From: Selaginella tamariscina | Lineage: Eukaryota > Streptophyta > Lycopodiopsida > Selaginellales > Selaginellaceae | Length of the DNA stretch: 64,000 bases | Direction: 5' to 3' | NCBI GenBank assembly: GCA_003024785.1 | Contig: PUQB01000067.1 | Span: forward strand, 515,348 to 579,347 | Shown here: in pieces, positions 10,784 to 23,539 of the stretch | Numbering within the stretch: the stretch's first letter is position 1 | Layout: the number at the start of each line of letters is the position of its first letter | The notes under the pieces: model-generated | Told to the model about the DNA's origin: nothing | Database searches by the model: none | The model's input: only the letters and a program-made list of their open reading frames with translations | Translations under genes and position numbers: made by a program

Positions 10784-13700
10784 TGACCTGCATGTTCTCC
10801 AGCGCTTGTAACAGCAACAATTGTGTCAGACATTTGCTTCTAACTAATGGAAGCTGTGGAATGCCCTCTTCAATACCTATCTGACCGGACTCTTCTATGT
10901 AACTCGCCTGCCCATCGAAACATTAGAAAAGAGTCTCCAGGGGTGCGTCAGTACCAACCTGAACGGATGGAGGATTTGGATTATCCGTGGATCGGGATCT
11001 GCCTTTGAAAGTCAAATTTTTCTTCAAAAATGCGTCCACCATATTTCCCACTAGTCTTCGGCCTAATGCGTGGCTTCCGAAAATTCCCCCTTTCCCCTCC
11101 TCCGAGGCTGGCGGCGTGGCGCTAAAACCTGCAAAACAAATTCAGAGGTTGCCGAAACATCATAGCTAGCTATACCTTCGGCCTCTGCATGAGACGGCGT
11201 TTCGTGTTGTTCTCCATCGGTCCTGCTGTCGAAGCTTGATCTTCCGCTCTGCTTCACAGTGTCACCGTTGCTGTCCCCAGAAACTTGAACACTGTCTTGG
11301 CTTTGTGCATCCCACTCGGGTGGAGAGGCAGCCGGCGTGTTCTCGCTCCATCTACGGGAGTCGTATCCCAGAACATCTGAGTTCAACAGCTCCAGGGGCT
11401 GAGTATTGTAGCATGCATCTCTGACAATCCAATATTATCACCCCACATATTACGTGTTAAAGACAGCCACGTACCTTACGCTGTCTAGGAGAGTGGCCCA
11501 GTCCTTGTCAGCAAATTGATGACCGCCAACCTCTGTGAGACGAACAAGAGCAGCTATAGCAATTGAAGAAAGTGCTTGATCTGGCCGAGTCGCACAATCC
11601 AGTAGCAAAGCCAACAATGATGGCAAAAGGAAAGAAACCTCCTGCAAGCAAATTGTGAATAAACGGGAAAGCAAAAAGCAATCGCTTTATATTTAGCAAA
11701 CCTTATAGAAGCTGCTGAATAGGTCACACAGAAGCTGCAGAGAGTGAATGCACGTTTCTCGAAGCCACTGCTCCGCTGAGGCCGTCTTCTCACCGTCCTT
11801 ACCAGCATGCCTAACGTAATCAAAAATAGGGAAGAGAACGCGATGGAATACACTCTCCCAGAAAGAAGTAGAGAACTGGTGGCCCCGTTCCTTCAGAAGA
11901 TCGAACAATACCTCCAGAGCACAATTTCTCACTTCTAAACGAGGATCGGAAGTCAGGTCAGACAGACCCGCCAGCATGGGAAACCAATAATACTCGGAGA
12001 CATCCAGGTCTGTGCTTTTGCTCAGAGTCTCAACGGACTTAGCGTTCACCCCAGGCAAGCGTCCCTGTCCACAAGCTGATTGTTAGAGATGAAAGTGCTT
12101 AATAAACGAACGGATACCTCTGCAAGGCGATCCTCGCAAATCCGTAACAGCGCGATCGCCTTCAAGCTTATCCTGGAGCTGATTTTGTTGTTCGCAAATG
12201 CAATAAGACAGTTGACACAGTCCATGAAACAGTCGCCCGAGACCTGGTCAAAGTGCTCCAATATAACTGCACAATAGCCGTCACGTAAGAAAGCTTCATA
12301 GAATTAACCTCTTTACCTTGTTCCACGTTCTCGAACGCGAGGTCTGCGATTGCCTCCGTGTCATCGTAAGCAGCAGTTGTGAACACCATAAATACGCTCC
12401 TCCAACCGGATTTTATGCTTCCAACCTTGGATTTAATCATCTGAGCCAGATACAAACATCTGGTGAGCAGACTGCCTTTCCGAATGACTGAAGCAGTTTA
12501 CCTGAACTATGCAATCCACAATGAGGCCCCGTACCACAGTACTCTTGCTGGTCCGCATTAGAATGACGAACGGTTTCAATATGTCATTCTGGAAGGAGTA
12601 GTTTGCCAGCTCCTTGCGTTCGAAGTATTTCATACCCAGCTGTCGCAAGGAGTCGATTGCATACATAGCTATTTTCTCATCGTGGTGGCTGCCAGCTGCA
12701 ACAAAATGCTGAGACAGCACCGACCATATTCTTGCCCAGACCTGTCACCAGGAAACCAGCCAACTTAAAGATGAAAACCCAATAAATAGGAAGTCTCTCA
12801 CCATTCGGATGCGAGGTACGTTGTAGTAACTGATCTCCACAAGCTTCTGTAAGCTGAAAACTCGGGGAGGTACCTGCTTCAACTCTTCTGCAGAGACTCC
12901 ACACAACGCTGAAAAAACTCGACAATAACATCACTCGGTAGCTTTGCGCTGTTGACAAACACCTGCTCGGCCGGCTTCCCAGTGATCTCTATGAGCGATT
13001 GAGCGAGCGCATCTCGTGAGATCTGATTGGACCCGTGCATCAAAGTTGATAAGATTGAAGGTGACGAAGTAATGTGCTCTAGCCTAGACACACATTCCAA
13101 GACAGCGTTCCATGTATCCTGCAGAGCATTTGGCTCGTTTTCAGCTAAGCCAAGCAGGGTCTTCAAGGCTTCAACATTCTTAGTCCGCATGTCTTTTGGA
13201 GCATGAAGGTAAGTGAACCTGCTCAGCCAAGGGGATGGTCAGTAAAACGAACAGCACGAGAAAAACTCTTACGGATCAGAGATGTCAGGAATGCATATCT
13301 CAGCGTGTCCATCCCAAGAAACTTAGTGAGATGAATCCCAGAACGAAATCCCTCCATGCAAGGTTGGACCCGAGGTTTGTTCTCGCTGTCCTCCATAGTG
13401 ACTGAAAAAGCGGCAAGTAGAGACCAGCCAACAGCTTCTAGCATTGGCCGAGCAAGCTCGCCGTGAGTTGCCTTGTGGAACTCACCCCTGTTTGTGCCAG
13501 CCTTTCTGAATAGAGCTTGAGTTCGACGGATGATCTCCTCGCTTTCACGTTTGGCTTCAGCAGCAGTCTTCCTCTTGGAGACTCCCAAATTCAGAATGTT
13601 GATCACACGACCTTTCTCCTCCATCTCAAGCTTCTCCTTCTTTGGCAGGCCATCGTCTTTCATCGAAATCTCTTCTTTCAGGATTGAATCGTATATCTCC

Positions 13701-16700
13701 TGCAGAAACTCCACAGGGGGTGTTCCTCGGCATCGCCCTCCGAATTGAGACGTACAAAATCCTCTTTCGACATCTTCGGCCAAACCATCGGATTATGAGC
13801 ATCAGTGTTGAGCATAATAACTGCATATGCCAGCACGTACGCTCTGTCTGCAGTTTGGAATACTCCCGGATTGTCGCGACAGTATCTATACACTTTCAAC
13901 TTAATCACATTGCAGGCATGCGAAATGACTACGCACATACCTTTCAGCAAACTTCTCCATTATCCGGTCGATCTTCTGAGCTTCTCCAGGCAAACGAAAG
14001 TCTTTCAGAAAGACTCGGATTGCTTGGTCGAATTTCATGCCTTCAAACTGTATGCTGTCGACGTAAGCGTGCATCACGGCCACCTGAAACTCCTCGTGCT
14101 GCCCCAAGTAATCACCAATCATGGCCTGCAAATACGAGCTTCTAAAGTGATCAGATTGTTGATACCACATACTCACCTTGTCTAGACCAGAAGTGCTTCG
14201 AAGAAAATGTGCAATGGCAGACGAGTCCTTCTCAACAAGTTCGTTTGCAATAAGATATTCAATGCCCTTCCCTGGGTTACGGTTGAACTGCAGAGCCAAG
14301 CCGTAAGAAGACAACCAAGTCGTACCATAATGAAGCGAACCTCTGCAATAGCAGCCTCCATTGTCGATTTCTGAGTCTTCGCCTTCTTAATTTCCGCGGC
14401 CTGTTTCTTGCCAGGCGATTGATCGGATAAAAGCTTCTTCTTGGCGTCATCGTGTAGTAGTGTCCAATTCAGCAGTGACTTCACGACATTGACTAGGCAC
14501 TGCAAATAAGTGGCTTAAGCGAGGTGCAGAGTAAGGAATCAAATTACTTGTAAAGATGACCCCTTCAACGCTGTGTTTTGAGCAAGTGTAGGATCTGCAC
14601 TCACTGTTCCTTGTGCCATTTTCGAGAGAGAGCTTACCTTTAACCAAAGTGGGTAAACGTCAGCATATAATGGCACGTCTCAGACTCACCATTCTCTCAA
14701 ATAGATTTGTAGCTTGTAAATCGCAATCATAATTGACAAATATATCAGCCAACATCTGTGAGTCTGTACAAACTCTTTCTAAAATTCTGCAGAAATTTCA
14801 GACACAAGTTTATAAAGCAAATGCTCAAAATCTTACCTTAAAACAGAAATTCTGTGCTGAAGTGGCGTATCCACACTGTCCAGTGACCGTAGCACAATCA
14901 ACGGAAAAAAGACTCCAAGCTCCGCCTATACTCAACCGTAAGAATCTAAAAGGACAAAAACGAGCCTCATACCTTCAGGCTTTCTCTGAAGCGCAAAAGC
15001 AATGCCATGAAAATACCACAAGCATTCTGTAAAGGACTATAAGTGGAACCATCTGGTCAAATGGGATTCCATCACCTGAAAGATTGCCGAGTTTGGAGAG
15101 ACGCAAGCTCGAAGGAGTGCATAGCAAAGATAAGCCTTGATAGAATCGATGAAGGCAAAACTCAGAGTAAACGAGGGACTCACACTCTCCAACAAGCCCT
15201 GTCAATCCATTAGGAGAGAGGAACAAGCCTTGAACTAGTAACCCACCTGGATTAGTTCAAGAGATAGGAGTTTTGTTCTGGTTATCATGTCATCTGTACC
15301 GTCTTTCATGGACATCTGATAAAAAGCTTGACAATCAAATCGCTATGTCAAATTTCAAAGTCGGGTCTACCTTGCAAAGCGTGCGGAAAACAAGAAGAGC
15401 CTCCCTTTGGCCTAGTTTCAAACTCTCCAAGTCAATGCCTCTGGCATGAAACAACAGTGAAATCCCGTTCTAATATAAAAAATATATTTAAATAAATAAA
15501 TAAATAAAACAGAAGCAGTCTTACTCATTTCCCACTACTCCGCCCTCAGATTTTATGGCCTTGTCGAGAGCAGCTTCGAGACCCTGAAAACCGTTCCTAA
15601 GATAATGCATATACATCAAAACACAAGCCTGAACCTTTATGTCAGCGTCCCCGGCGAGGTGCTGAAGCTCCTCCACCGTCACGGCAGCCTGTGCAGTAGA
15701 CGAACTGTCCTGTCCTCGGAGATGCTCAACTGATTGTAATGCTTTCTGTACCTGTTGAAACAGTGATATTGTAATTACAACAGAAGGAGAGAAAAGAAAA
15801 GAAAAGAAACAGACAAAGAGACAAACCTGCGGTTCTGACTCCATTCTCTTGAACACAATGTTAGTCATCTGCGTGAGCGTTGCCTTGGCAGTGGCCTGGT
15901 TGACGGAGCTCTTACTGAGCAGTAACGCCCATAGTTAGCCAGGAAACGAGCGCTTAGAGACGATACCTGTTCAAAACAATCGAGTAGCACGTCCTGATTG
16001 AGCTTAAGAGGCACTCTCCGTGAACTGCATCGCAATCACTTCAGCTCTAAAGTTGGCCAAAAAGTGAACCAGTTACCTTGAAACTTTGATGAAGCTACAG
16101 CTGTTAAGAGCACCTTTATCACTTGCAGAACAGTACTGGCGGGAGAAGGAACTCAGCTGTTAGTAGACATATATGGGAAAGAAGGAGCTACCTATCTGTA
16201 GCCGAATTATCGATGCAAGAGCAAACTTTGTTGAGAACATCCGTCAGCATGGGAGCGTTTTTCCCACCTTCAATTCCCGCGTCCCCTTCGAGATGTCCGT
16301 ACGATATCAGCTTCTGTACTGGATTGAGTTAGGCAAAGACAAGGCAAGGCAGAGGGACGGTTACGTGAAGGCAGTCCAAGGCTGTCTCGACCAACTTCGG
16401 CTGCCTGGTTTCGATCGCAAGACGCAGAGGCTGTAGAATCAGATCTGCCTCCGAAACCTCCAACGTGCTCCCAGCCTCGGCCATTGCTGCTGCAGCAACT
16501 TGACTGCTAGTGCGCCTTGGGCTAGCAGTTGGACTGTCCGTAGTGGACTTGGGAGTTGAAGGCTCGATCTCTGCATCTGGCGAGCTGCAAAATGAAACCA
16601 GATTCAGAGGAGGTACTTGGGTATGGGATCAGATCAAGCCTTACGGTTTGTCATCAGTCCGCGTGCCAGTGATTTTAGGTCGATCTGTAGACAAATATTG

Positions 16701-16846
16701 ATAGCTGCGATCAAGAGGAAGAATCCAAGGGACTGACCTAGATATTCCTTGAGGGCGTTTTGAAGAGCGACGTACTTCTTTCCCTGAGAGTCCTTGAACA
16801 GTCGCTCGAATGCACGCGTGACAAAGGCTCCAGCTGCATCCGCCAT
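10078..16846 (-). CDS. BIG5: BIG5-type Sec7 ARF guanine-nucleotide exchange factor
   Basis: Large trans-Golgi/endosomal ARF-GEF (Arabidopsis BIG5 = MIN7/BEN1), used in vesicle traffic, PIN recycling and immunity. It starts [19 protein letters not shown]. The Sec7 domain is encoded at about 13,730-14,310: [45 protein letters not shown] (catalytic Glu in LPGEAQ) and [12 protein letters not shown]. Downstream HDS domains contain [78 protein letters not shown] and [15 protein letters not shown]. These match BIG5 far better than BIG1-4 ([21 protein letters not shown]). Two exons need one extra base in a homopolymer to stay in frame (A6 at 12,912-12,917; G5 at 13,716-13,720). Its promoter is shared with SERK. 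Confidence 0.92.
10747..10783. repeat. (AT)n(AG)n microsatellite in BIG5 intron
   Basis: Compound dinucleotide tract: about nine AT then nine AG units on the plus strand, between coding exons. Confidence 0.9.
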
Positions 16847-17091
16847 GATCCGACCTAATCACGCTCGCATTGGCGAGATCGATCTATCTACACAAAAACC
16901 TACAGCAGGGAATGCCGTACATAACATGTACGGACGCTTTATAAACCAGCCCTTTTCCCTTTTCCCTTTTCCCTGACGACCGGGTAGGAAGAGGGTCCGC
17001 ATTTTTGGCGGCGTGGCCGGATGTCTTTGGCGAGATGAGGCCTGTTCTTGCTCTGGACTAACAACAGCGCTGTACACTTGTTCCACCAGTC
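16847..17091. promoter_or_regulatory. Bidirectional promoter between BIG5 and SERK
   Basis: Only 245 bp separate the opposed ATGs. It contains a TTTATAAA core at about 16,938-16,945 and a threefold TTTTCCC heptamer repeat at about 16,951-16,974. Which gene uses the TATA is unclear. Confidence 0.5.
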
Positions 17092-19566
17092 ATGCAGCTT
17101 CTGCTATGGCTGCTGCTCTTCTGCTGCTTCCTCCATCGGGCCTCTGCCAACTCCGAGGGTAAGTAAGGCCCACAAGCGACTAACATCCCGTAATCTCCTT
17201 TTCTTTTGTCAATCAGGCGATGCCCTTCATGTCTTCAGGCAGGCACTCGCGGACCCCAGCAACGTTTTGCAGAGCTGGGATCCCACATTGGTCAATCCTT
17301 GCACCTGGTTTCACGTCACCTGCAACAATCAGAACAACGTTATAAGAGTGTAAGTCTGTTGGAGGATGCATCGCTTCTTTCCTTTTGAATCTGCTCTTGA
17401 TGACAGGGACTTGGGCAACGCGTTGCTGTCTGGTCGTCTGGTGCCCACTCTTGGCACTCTCCAGTATCTACAATACTTGTGAGCTGCTAAAGCTTCCTGC
17501 CCACGTCAGTGCTTCTAACAATGTGGGTCTGCCTTGCTTACAGAGAGTTGTACAGCAACAACATCACCGGGGCAATTCCAAAAGAGCTCGGTAACTTGAC
17601 TCAGCTTGTTAGCCTTGATCTTTACCAGAACAGCTTGAACGGGGAAATACCTGACACAATCGGCAAGCTTAGTCAACTGAGGTTCCTGTAAGCGTTTGCC
17701 TCTACGCTACATAGGTTCATGGCTCTTTCTTATGTCTTACATTCATCTTGATTTCTTAGCCGTCTAAACAACAACTCACTAGCCGGGAAAATCCCCAATT
17801 CGCTCACCACAATACCCGGTCTTCAAGTGCTGTAAGTGGACAACTGTAGTTGTTGATTGTGCTCACCACTTGATTCCAGGGACCTTTCGAATAATAACCT
17901 CTCAGGACCGGTTCCAACTAACGGTTCGTTTTCACTGTTCACTCCTATAAGGTACGTTTGCTTTTTCCTCCCGTTCTTGTCCGAATGTTCATTTACAGCT
18001 TTGGGGGTAATCCGGGTTTATGTGGTGCTGTTGTGAGCCGTCAGTGTCCAGGAGGGCCCCCCTTGCCTCCTCCAACTCCTTACCAACCACCATCGCCTTT
18101 CCTAGCAAATCAAAACGGTTTGTCTGACAGACTGTTTTTTTTTTTTCCGTTTCTGCTCGATCTAAATCTGAACATATGCTTGGCCGCAGGAAATGATGGA
18201 GGATCTGCCAGCAGCACAGGCGCCATCGCAGGGGGTGTGGCTGCTGGTGCGGCCTTGCTTTTCGCAACTCCGGCTATTGCTTTTGCATGGTGGAGGCGCC
18301 GTAGGCCTCATGAGGCTTACTTTGATGTTCCTGGTGAGCACACGACGTTCAGTGTCCGCTGCGTGGCTCATTTTCTATCAATTGCAGCTGAAGAAGATCC
18401 AGAGGTTCATTTGGGACAGCTGAAGAGGTTTTCGCTGCGTGAGCTCCAGGTTGCTACAGATAACTTCAACAACCGTAACATCCTGGGACGTGGTGGGTTC
18501 GGCAAGGTGTACAAGGGCCGTCTGGCAGACGGATCACTCGTGGCCGTTAAAAGGCTCAAAGAAGAGAGAAGTCCGGGTGGTGAATTACAGTTCCAGACGG
18601 AAGTGGAGATGATAAGTATGGCCGTACACAGGAATCTCCTTCGTCTACGTGGTTTCTGCATGACACCAACCGAGAGGCTCCTGGTCTACCCTTATATGCC
18701 AAACGGAAGCGTTGCATCTAGACTTCGCGGTATGCATGCGTTTTGCTTACTCCCATCCGTCCTCGAATGATTGTTGTCTGCCTTTTTAGAGAGACTTCCG
18801 GGAGATCCACCGTTAGACTGGCCAACGAGAAAATGCATTGCTCTAGGCGCTGCCCGCGGACTCTCTTATCTTCACGATCACTGCGATCCGAAGATCATAC
18901 ACCGAGATGTTAAGGCAGCCAACATCTTGTTGGACGAAGAGTTTGAAGCAGTTGTGGGCGACTTCGGGCTGGCGAAGCTTATGGACTATAAAGACACACA
19001 TGTGACGACTGCTGTGCGCGGTACCATCGGCCACATTGCTCCCGAGTACTTATCCACGGGCAAGTCTTCGGAGAAGACGGACGTGTTTGGTTTCGGAATT
19101 ATGCTTCTGGAGCTGATAACCGGGCAGCGAGCCTTTGATCTCGCACGCCTTGCAAATGACGACGACGTAATGCTGCTGGATTGGGTGAGTAGCCAAACAA
19201 GAGGCAGGTTTCAAGTAGGTTCTGTTGTTGACAGCAAGTATATTGCAGGTCAAAGGTCTGCTGAGGGAGAGGAAGGTCGACCTTCTGGTGGATCCCGACT
19301 TGAAGAGCGAGTACGACCCCATGGAAGTGGAGCAGCTCATTCAGGTGGCACTCTTGTGCACTCAAGGCTCGCCAATGGACAGGCCCAAGATGGCGGAGGT
19401 TGTGAGAATGCTCGAAGGGGATGGCTTAGCCGAGAGATGGGAAGAATGGCAGAAAGTGGAAGTTGTGCGCAGCCAAGAAGTGGAACTGGTGCCCCATGGC
19501 AATTCAGATTGGATCGTTGACTCTACGGACAATCTTCACGCAGTTGAATTATCGGGTCCAAGGTAG
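17092..19566 (+). CDS. SERK: SERK-type LRR receptor-like kinase
   Basis: Plasma-membrane co-receptor kinase of the SERK/BAK1 group, a partner for brassinosteroid, immune and developmental receptors. Signal peptide [20 protein letters not shown]-cap [17 protein letters not shown]; about five LRRs ([40 protein letters not shown]); GNPGLCG; the Ser-Pro-Pro-rich SERK hinge ([14 protein letters not shown]); one TM helix; then [19 protein letters not shown]. The kinase has [54 protein letters not shown] and [21 protein letters not shown]. The C-tail ends AVELSGPR, the family signature. It departs from consensus at [12 protein letters not shown] only slightly. Introns are about 50-60 nt. Confidence 0.95.
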
Positions 19567-19641
19567 GATCAGTTGTAATTTGTATCTCTTCCCAACCCTA
19601 ACGAAAAGGATTGCAAAGAAATGTAGGGCACGCCATTTGCG

Positions 19642-21454
19642 ATGTCACCCGGCACGGGTGGATCAGGTTTGCCCACCATGCCGATCAATGAATCAATAAA
19701 TGCTCATTCGCTGTTCCTACTCAGCTCTCGGCCAGAGGGCAAAGAACATTGAAGTTTTTGTTAGGATTCGGCCGCCATCCAAGGCTGAGGAAGCTCGCAA
19801 GGATAAACTCGTTGCAGAAGTGTTGGATGACGGCAGGCAAATCAAGGTTGAAAGAACCGAGAGAAACAGATCTTACGAAAGGCCTCACTTTTGTGTTCTC
19901 AGGTTGTTGATCAAGGCTATGGCAATACTACAACGATAAGAACGTTCCAGGTTTGTTTGTTGGCCGTCTGGCCGGCCTGAGCTTCAACTTGGTTGCTTGC
20001 AGTTCGATGGCTGTTTGGGACCTGAGGTGGTACAGGACCAGGTCATGGAACGCTGCGGACTGCAGAGAATGCTTGACTCTGTCATGGAAGGCTACACGTC
20101 CACTGTCATGGCCTGCGGACAAACGGGATCTGGCAAGACGTACACCATGTGTGGCCGACAGGAGGTCTTAGCTCCTCAAATTTCCTAAGCATACGAGAAC
20201 AGAGATAAACAAACTTTTGTTTTTGTGTCGACTTGTACAGGGTGATTTTGGAGTTTGTCACAATGATGGCTTGATTGCTCGATCTGTCAAGTATCTGTTC
20301 AATGCTATAAAGCTAGAATCCGACAGGGATCCTTCAAAGTCGTATACAATGAGAGCGTCTTATTACGAGATTTACAATGAGCAGGTAAAATTTCTCTTGG
20401 TAAAAGGGATTTATTCGACGCTTTACAAAAAAATTGCAACAGGTGAACGACCTTCTTAGGCTCGAGTCGGCACCTCGGGAGATAAAGTGGAACTTAAAGA
20501 GTGGGTATTACGTGGAGAATTTGTTGCTTGTGGAGTGTGAAACTGTTGATGATGTGTTTGCAGTGCTCAGCGAGGGAGCTAGGAACCGTAAGGTACATAC
20601 ATTGGCGTCTTTAACGCCATAAATGTCACTTGTGCTTTTTGTCAGATGGGTACGCACAGCCTAAACAAAGACAGCAGCAGAAGCCATTGCATCATGACAT
20701 TGCACGTCGATTTTCAGTGCCAATGGATGATAATCCTCCTGTCACCAAATTGGGGAGGATATTGTTCGTGGACCTGGCAGGTAACGAGCGGCTGAAGAAA
20801 AGTAAGAGCTCCGGAGACATGCTCAGGGAAACTGGCAACATAAACCGCTCTCTTTTCACTCTGGGAAAGGTAAACGTTTATGTACACAAATAGCATCTTC
20901 TCTCTCACGTCTAAATTGACACAGGTTATATCTTCCTTGGCTGAGGGTAAGAAAGGCGATGTTGTCCCTTACAGGTCTCTTGCTTCTCACTTGCATTTTA
21001 CAACCACTAACTAGCTTTGTGCGCTTTAGGGAGAGCATGCTCACCAAGCTGCTAATGGAGAGCTTGGGAGGCAACAGCTTGGCTCTTATGATAGCCTGTA
21101 TTTCTCCAGCAGTCTCTGCAGTTGACGAGACACTGAGCACTTTACATTATGCAACATGCACCAAGAAAATCATCAATGTGCCCACAGTGAACATGGACGA
21201 AAAGGACAAGGTTAGAATTTAACGCCGAGAATGTAATGCCAGCTGAGTTTGTGTTGCATTTACAGATAATTCTACAGCTCCGGAAGGACATATCACAACT
21301 CAAGCAAGAGAACAAGCTGCTTCGGACAATCTTGGGTGTATCTTGTGAGGAGGAGATGCCTTTAGATGATATGCTTGCCTCCTTTGATGGCGCCCAACAT
21401 GGTGATCTCCAGAAGATGAGGTTGCTTCTGCCCATGAATATTATGGGAAAGTAG
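19642..21454 (+). CDS. Compact kinesin motor protein
   Basis: Microtubule motor with a short tail. An ATG at 19,642 (MSPGTGGS) splices over a 59-nt intron to [19 protein letters not shown]. Motifs follow: [20 protein letters not shown]-loop [27 protein letters not shown], switch [12 protein letters not shown], switch [47 protein letters not shown] and [11 protein letters not shown] short coiled coil ([18 protein letters not shown]) precedes a roughly 55-residue tail. The GCG/LLDSVMEG region resembles KIF12-like motors, but I cannot fix the subfamily. The frame slips by one base between LHVDF and VPMDDNPP at the T4 run 20,711-20,714. The 59-nt and 56-nt introns must be removed to restore the motor N-terminus. 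Confidence 0.85.
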
Positions 21455-21727
21455 AGGGCTCTCCGGCTCCTCAAGGAGTCGTTGACACTTGTGTTTATGA
21501 ATGTACATATAAGAAGATTCTAAGTGAGTATTTGTATTGTACACTCGCGCTCGATTGACTCCCAAAGGATAGTCAAAGGGTCATTAACGTCTTTCTCTTG
21601 TCCAAGTCGGACCAAAAAGTCAACCTACTCTTTCTTTCTTGAAAAGCCGGGAATCCTACACCCCTTGTCTCCTTCCAAGCGGCTTTACACAGCTCCCAAT
21701 TGGCTTAGCTAAATCCTGACCTCTATG

Positions 21728-21738
21728 TATATAAATAT
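21728..21738 (+). promoter_or_regulatory. TATA box of NRT2
   Basis: TATATAAATAT, 38-48 bp upstream of the NRT2 ATG. Position and sequence fit a core promoter with a very short leader. Confidence 0.55.
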
Positions 21739-21775
21739 CCCACAGCAAACATCGGACCAAGTTTAAGCCTTAAGG

Positions 21776-23440
21776 ATGGCTGAACAAAGCACATCTGGAA
21801 TTGGTAAGGATGCAACCGGAGATCCAGGAGTCTCCATGCATGGCGTCACAGGCAAAGAGCCCGCCTTTGCGTTCTCAGTCACAGCACCATCTCCAACCAC
21901 ACAACTTCAGACACTAAATTCAAGCTGCCAGTGGACTCTGAGCACAAGTCTAAAGTTTTCAGCATCTTCTCCTTCGCATACCCTCACATGAGTACATTCC
22001 ACCTTTCATGGATTGCCTTTTTCACTTGTTTCACCTCTACATTTGCTGCCCCGCCACTGATTCCCATCATCCGTGACAACCTTGGTCTCACCAAACTGGA
22101 CATTGGTCGAGCAGGGATCGCCTCAGTCACTGGTGCAATAGTCTCTCGTTTTGCAATGGGCCCTGTCTGTGACCTTGTTGGGCCACGCTACGGCTGTGCT
22201 TTTGTTATTATGCTCACTGCGCCTGCTGTCTTCTCCATGAGCCTTGTATCAACTGCAACGGGTTTCATTCTCGCTCGGTTCTTCATTGGTTTCGGCCTGG
22301 CAACCTTCGTTTCTTGCCAGTTTTGGATGAGTTCCATGTTCAACAGTAAGATCGTGGGCATGGCCAATGGAACAGCTGCTGGGTGGGGCAATTTGGGAGG
22401 AGGTGCCACACAACTCATCATGCCACTGGTGTACCGTGCAATCCGCGCAATGGGTTCCGACAACTACGTTGCATGGAGGATTGCCTTTTTTGTGCCTGGC
22501 TGCGTTCACGTCCTCATGGGCCTCACAGTCCTCTCAGTCGGCCAGGACTTACCCGATGGTAACTATGCTGCCCTCAAGCAGAAAGGCAAGAAGAGCCAAG
22601 ACGCCTTCTCCAAGGTCCATGCACTGAGTGCATCAATTCTCCATGGATACTAAACTGTGGTGCGTGTGTGCAGGTGTTCCTCAATGCAATCAAGAACTAC
22701 CGTACTTGGATATTTGCCTTGACTTATGGTTACAGCTTCGGAGTGGAACTCACAGTGGACAACATTATAGCAGAGTACTTTTATGACAGATTTGGACTCG
22801 ACCTGCACACCGCTGGAATAGTTGCGTCAACATTCGGCATGGCCAATCTCTTTGCCCGGCCTCTGGGTGGCATCCTGTCTGACGTTGTTGCACGCCGATA
22901 CGGAATGAGGGGCCGGATTTGGTCTTTGTGGGTGATCCAGTCCATTGGTGGTGCTCTTTGTGTTGTGCTGGGCCTCACTGGCCGCCTGGGACCTTCAATT
23001 GCCACCATGATATTCTTCTCTCTGTTCCTACAAGCCGCTTGCGGATGCACATTTGGTGTCATCCCCTTCATTTCCCACCGCTCACTTGGAGTCATCTCGG
23101 GTCTGACTGGAGCAGGTGGCAATGTGGGGCCGTGCTCAGTCAACTCATCTTCTTCACCAGCGAGCGCTATTCAACACAGCGAGGCATCTCTCTCATGGGC
23201 GTGATGAGCCTTTGCTGCACACTGCCGGTTCTGCTAGTCTACTTCCCGCAGTGGGGTGGAGCTTTTTGTCCACCGTCGGATACAACTGAAGAGCAGTATT
23301 ATGCCTCGGAATGGAGCAAGACCGAGAAGGACCAAGGCATGCACTCAGCCAGTCTCAAATTTGCTGAGAATGCCCGATCTGAGAGAGGACGCCGTGTTGC
23401 CTCTGCGCCCACTCCTCCGCACCCCGCCAGCCACGTCTAA
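21776..23440 (+). CDS. NRT2: High-affinity nitrate transporter NRT2 (MFS, NNP family)
   Basis: Proton-coupled nitrate transporter of the plasma membrane that works with NAR2/NRT3. The plant N-terminus [18 protein letters not shown] is followed by [23 protein letters not shown], split here only by the frame issue. About 12 TM segments follow. Signatures: [24 protein letters not shown] motif [15 protein letters not shown], nitrate signature [20 protein letters not shown] motif [14 protein letters not shown], and FPQWGGAF; it ends [17 protein letters not shown]. There is one 56-nt intron (about 22,615-22,672). Two frame slips: near 21,899, and at the G4 run 23,126-23,129, where one more G restores [16 protein letters not shown]. 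The length is normal (about 530 residues) if these are sequence errors. Confidence 0.92.
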
Positions 23441-23539
23441 ATGTCATTTGTAATCCTTTAATTGTATTTTTAAGAAATTGGCCCGTTGCCGCAAATTTGA
23501 AATGAGCGCTCAGAATATGCGACCGCATCTTTTCTAGGG

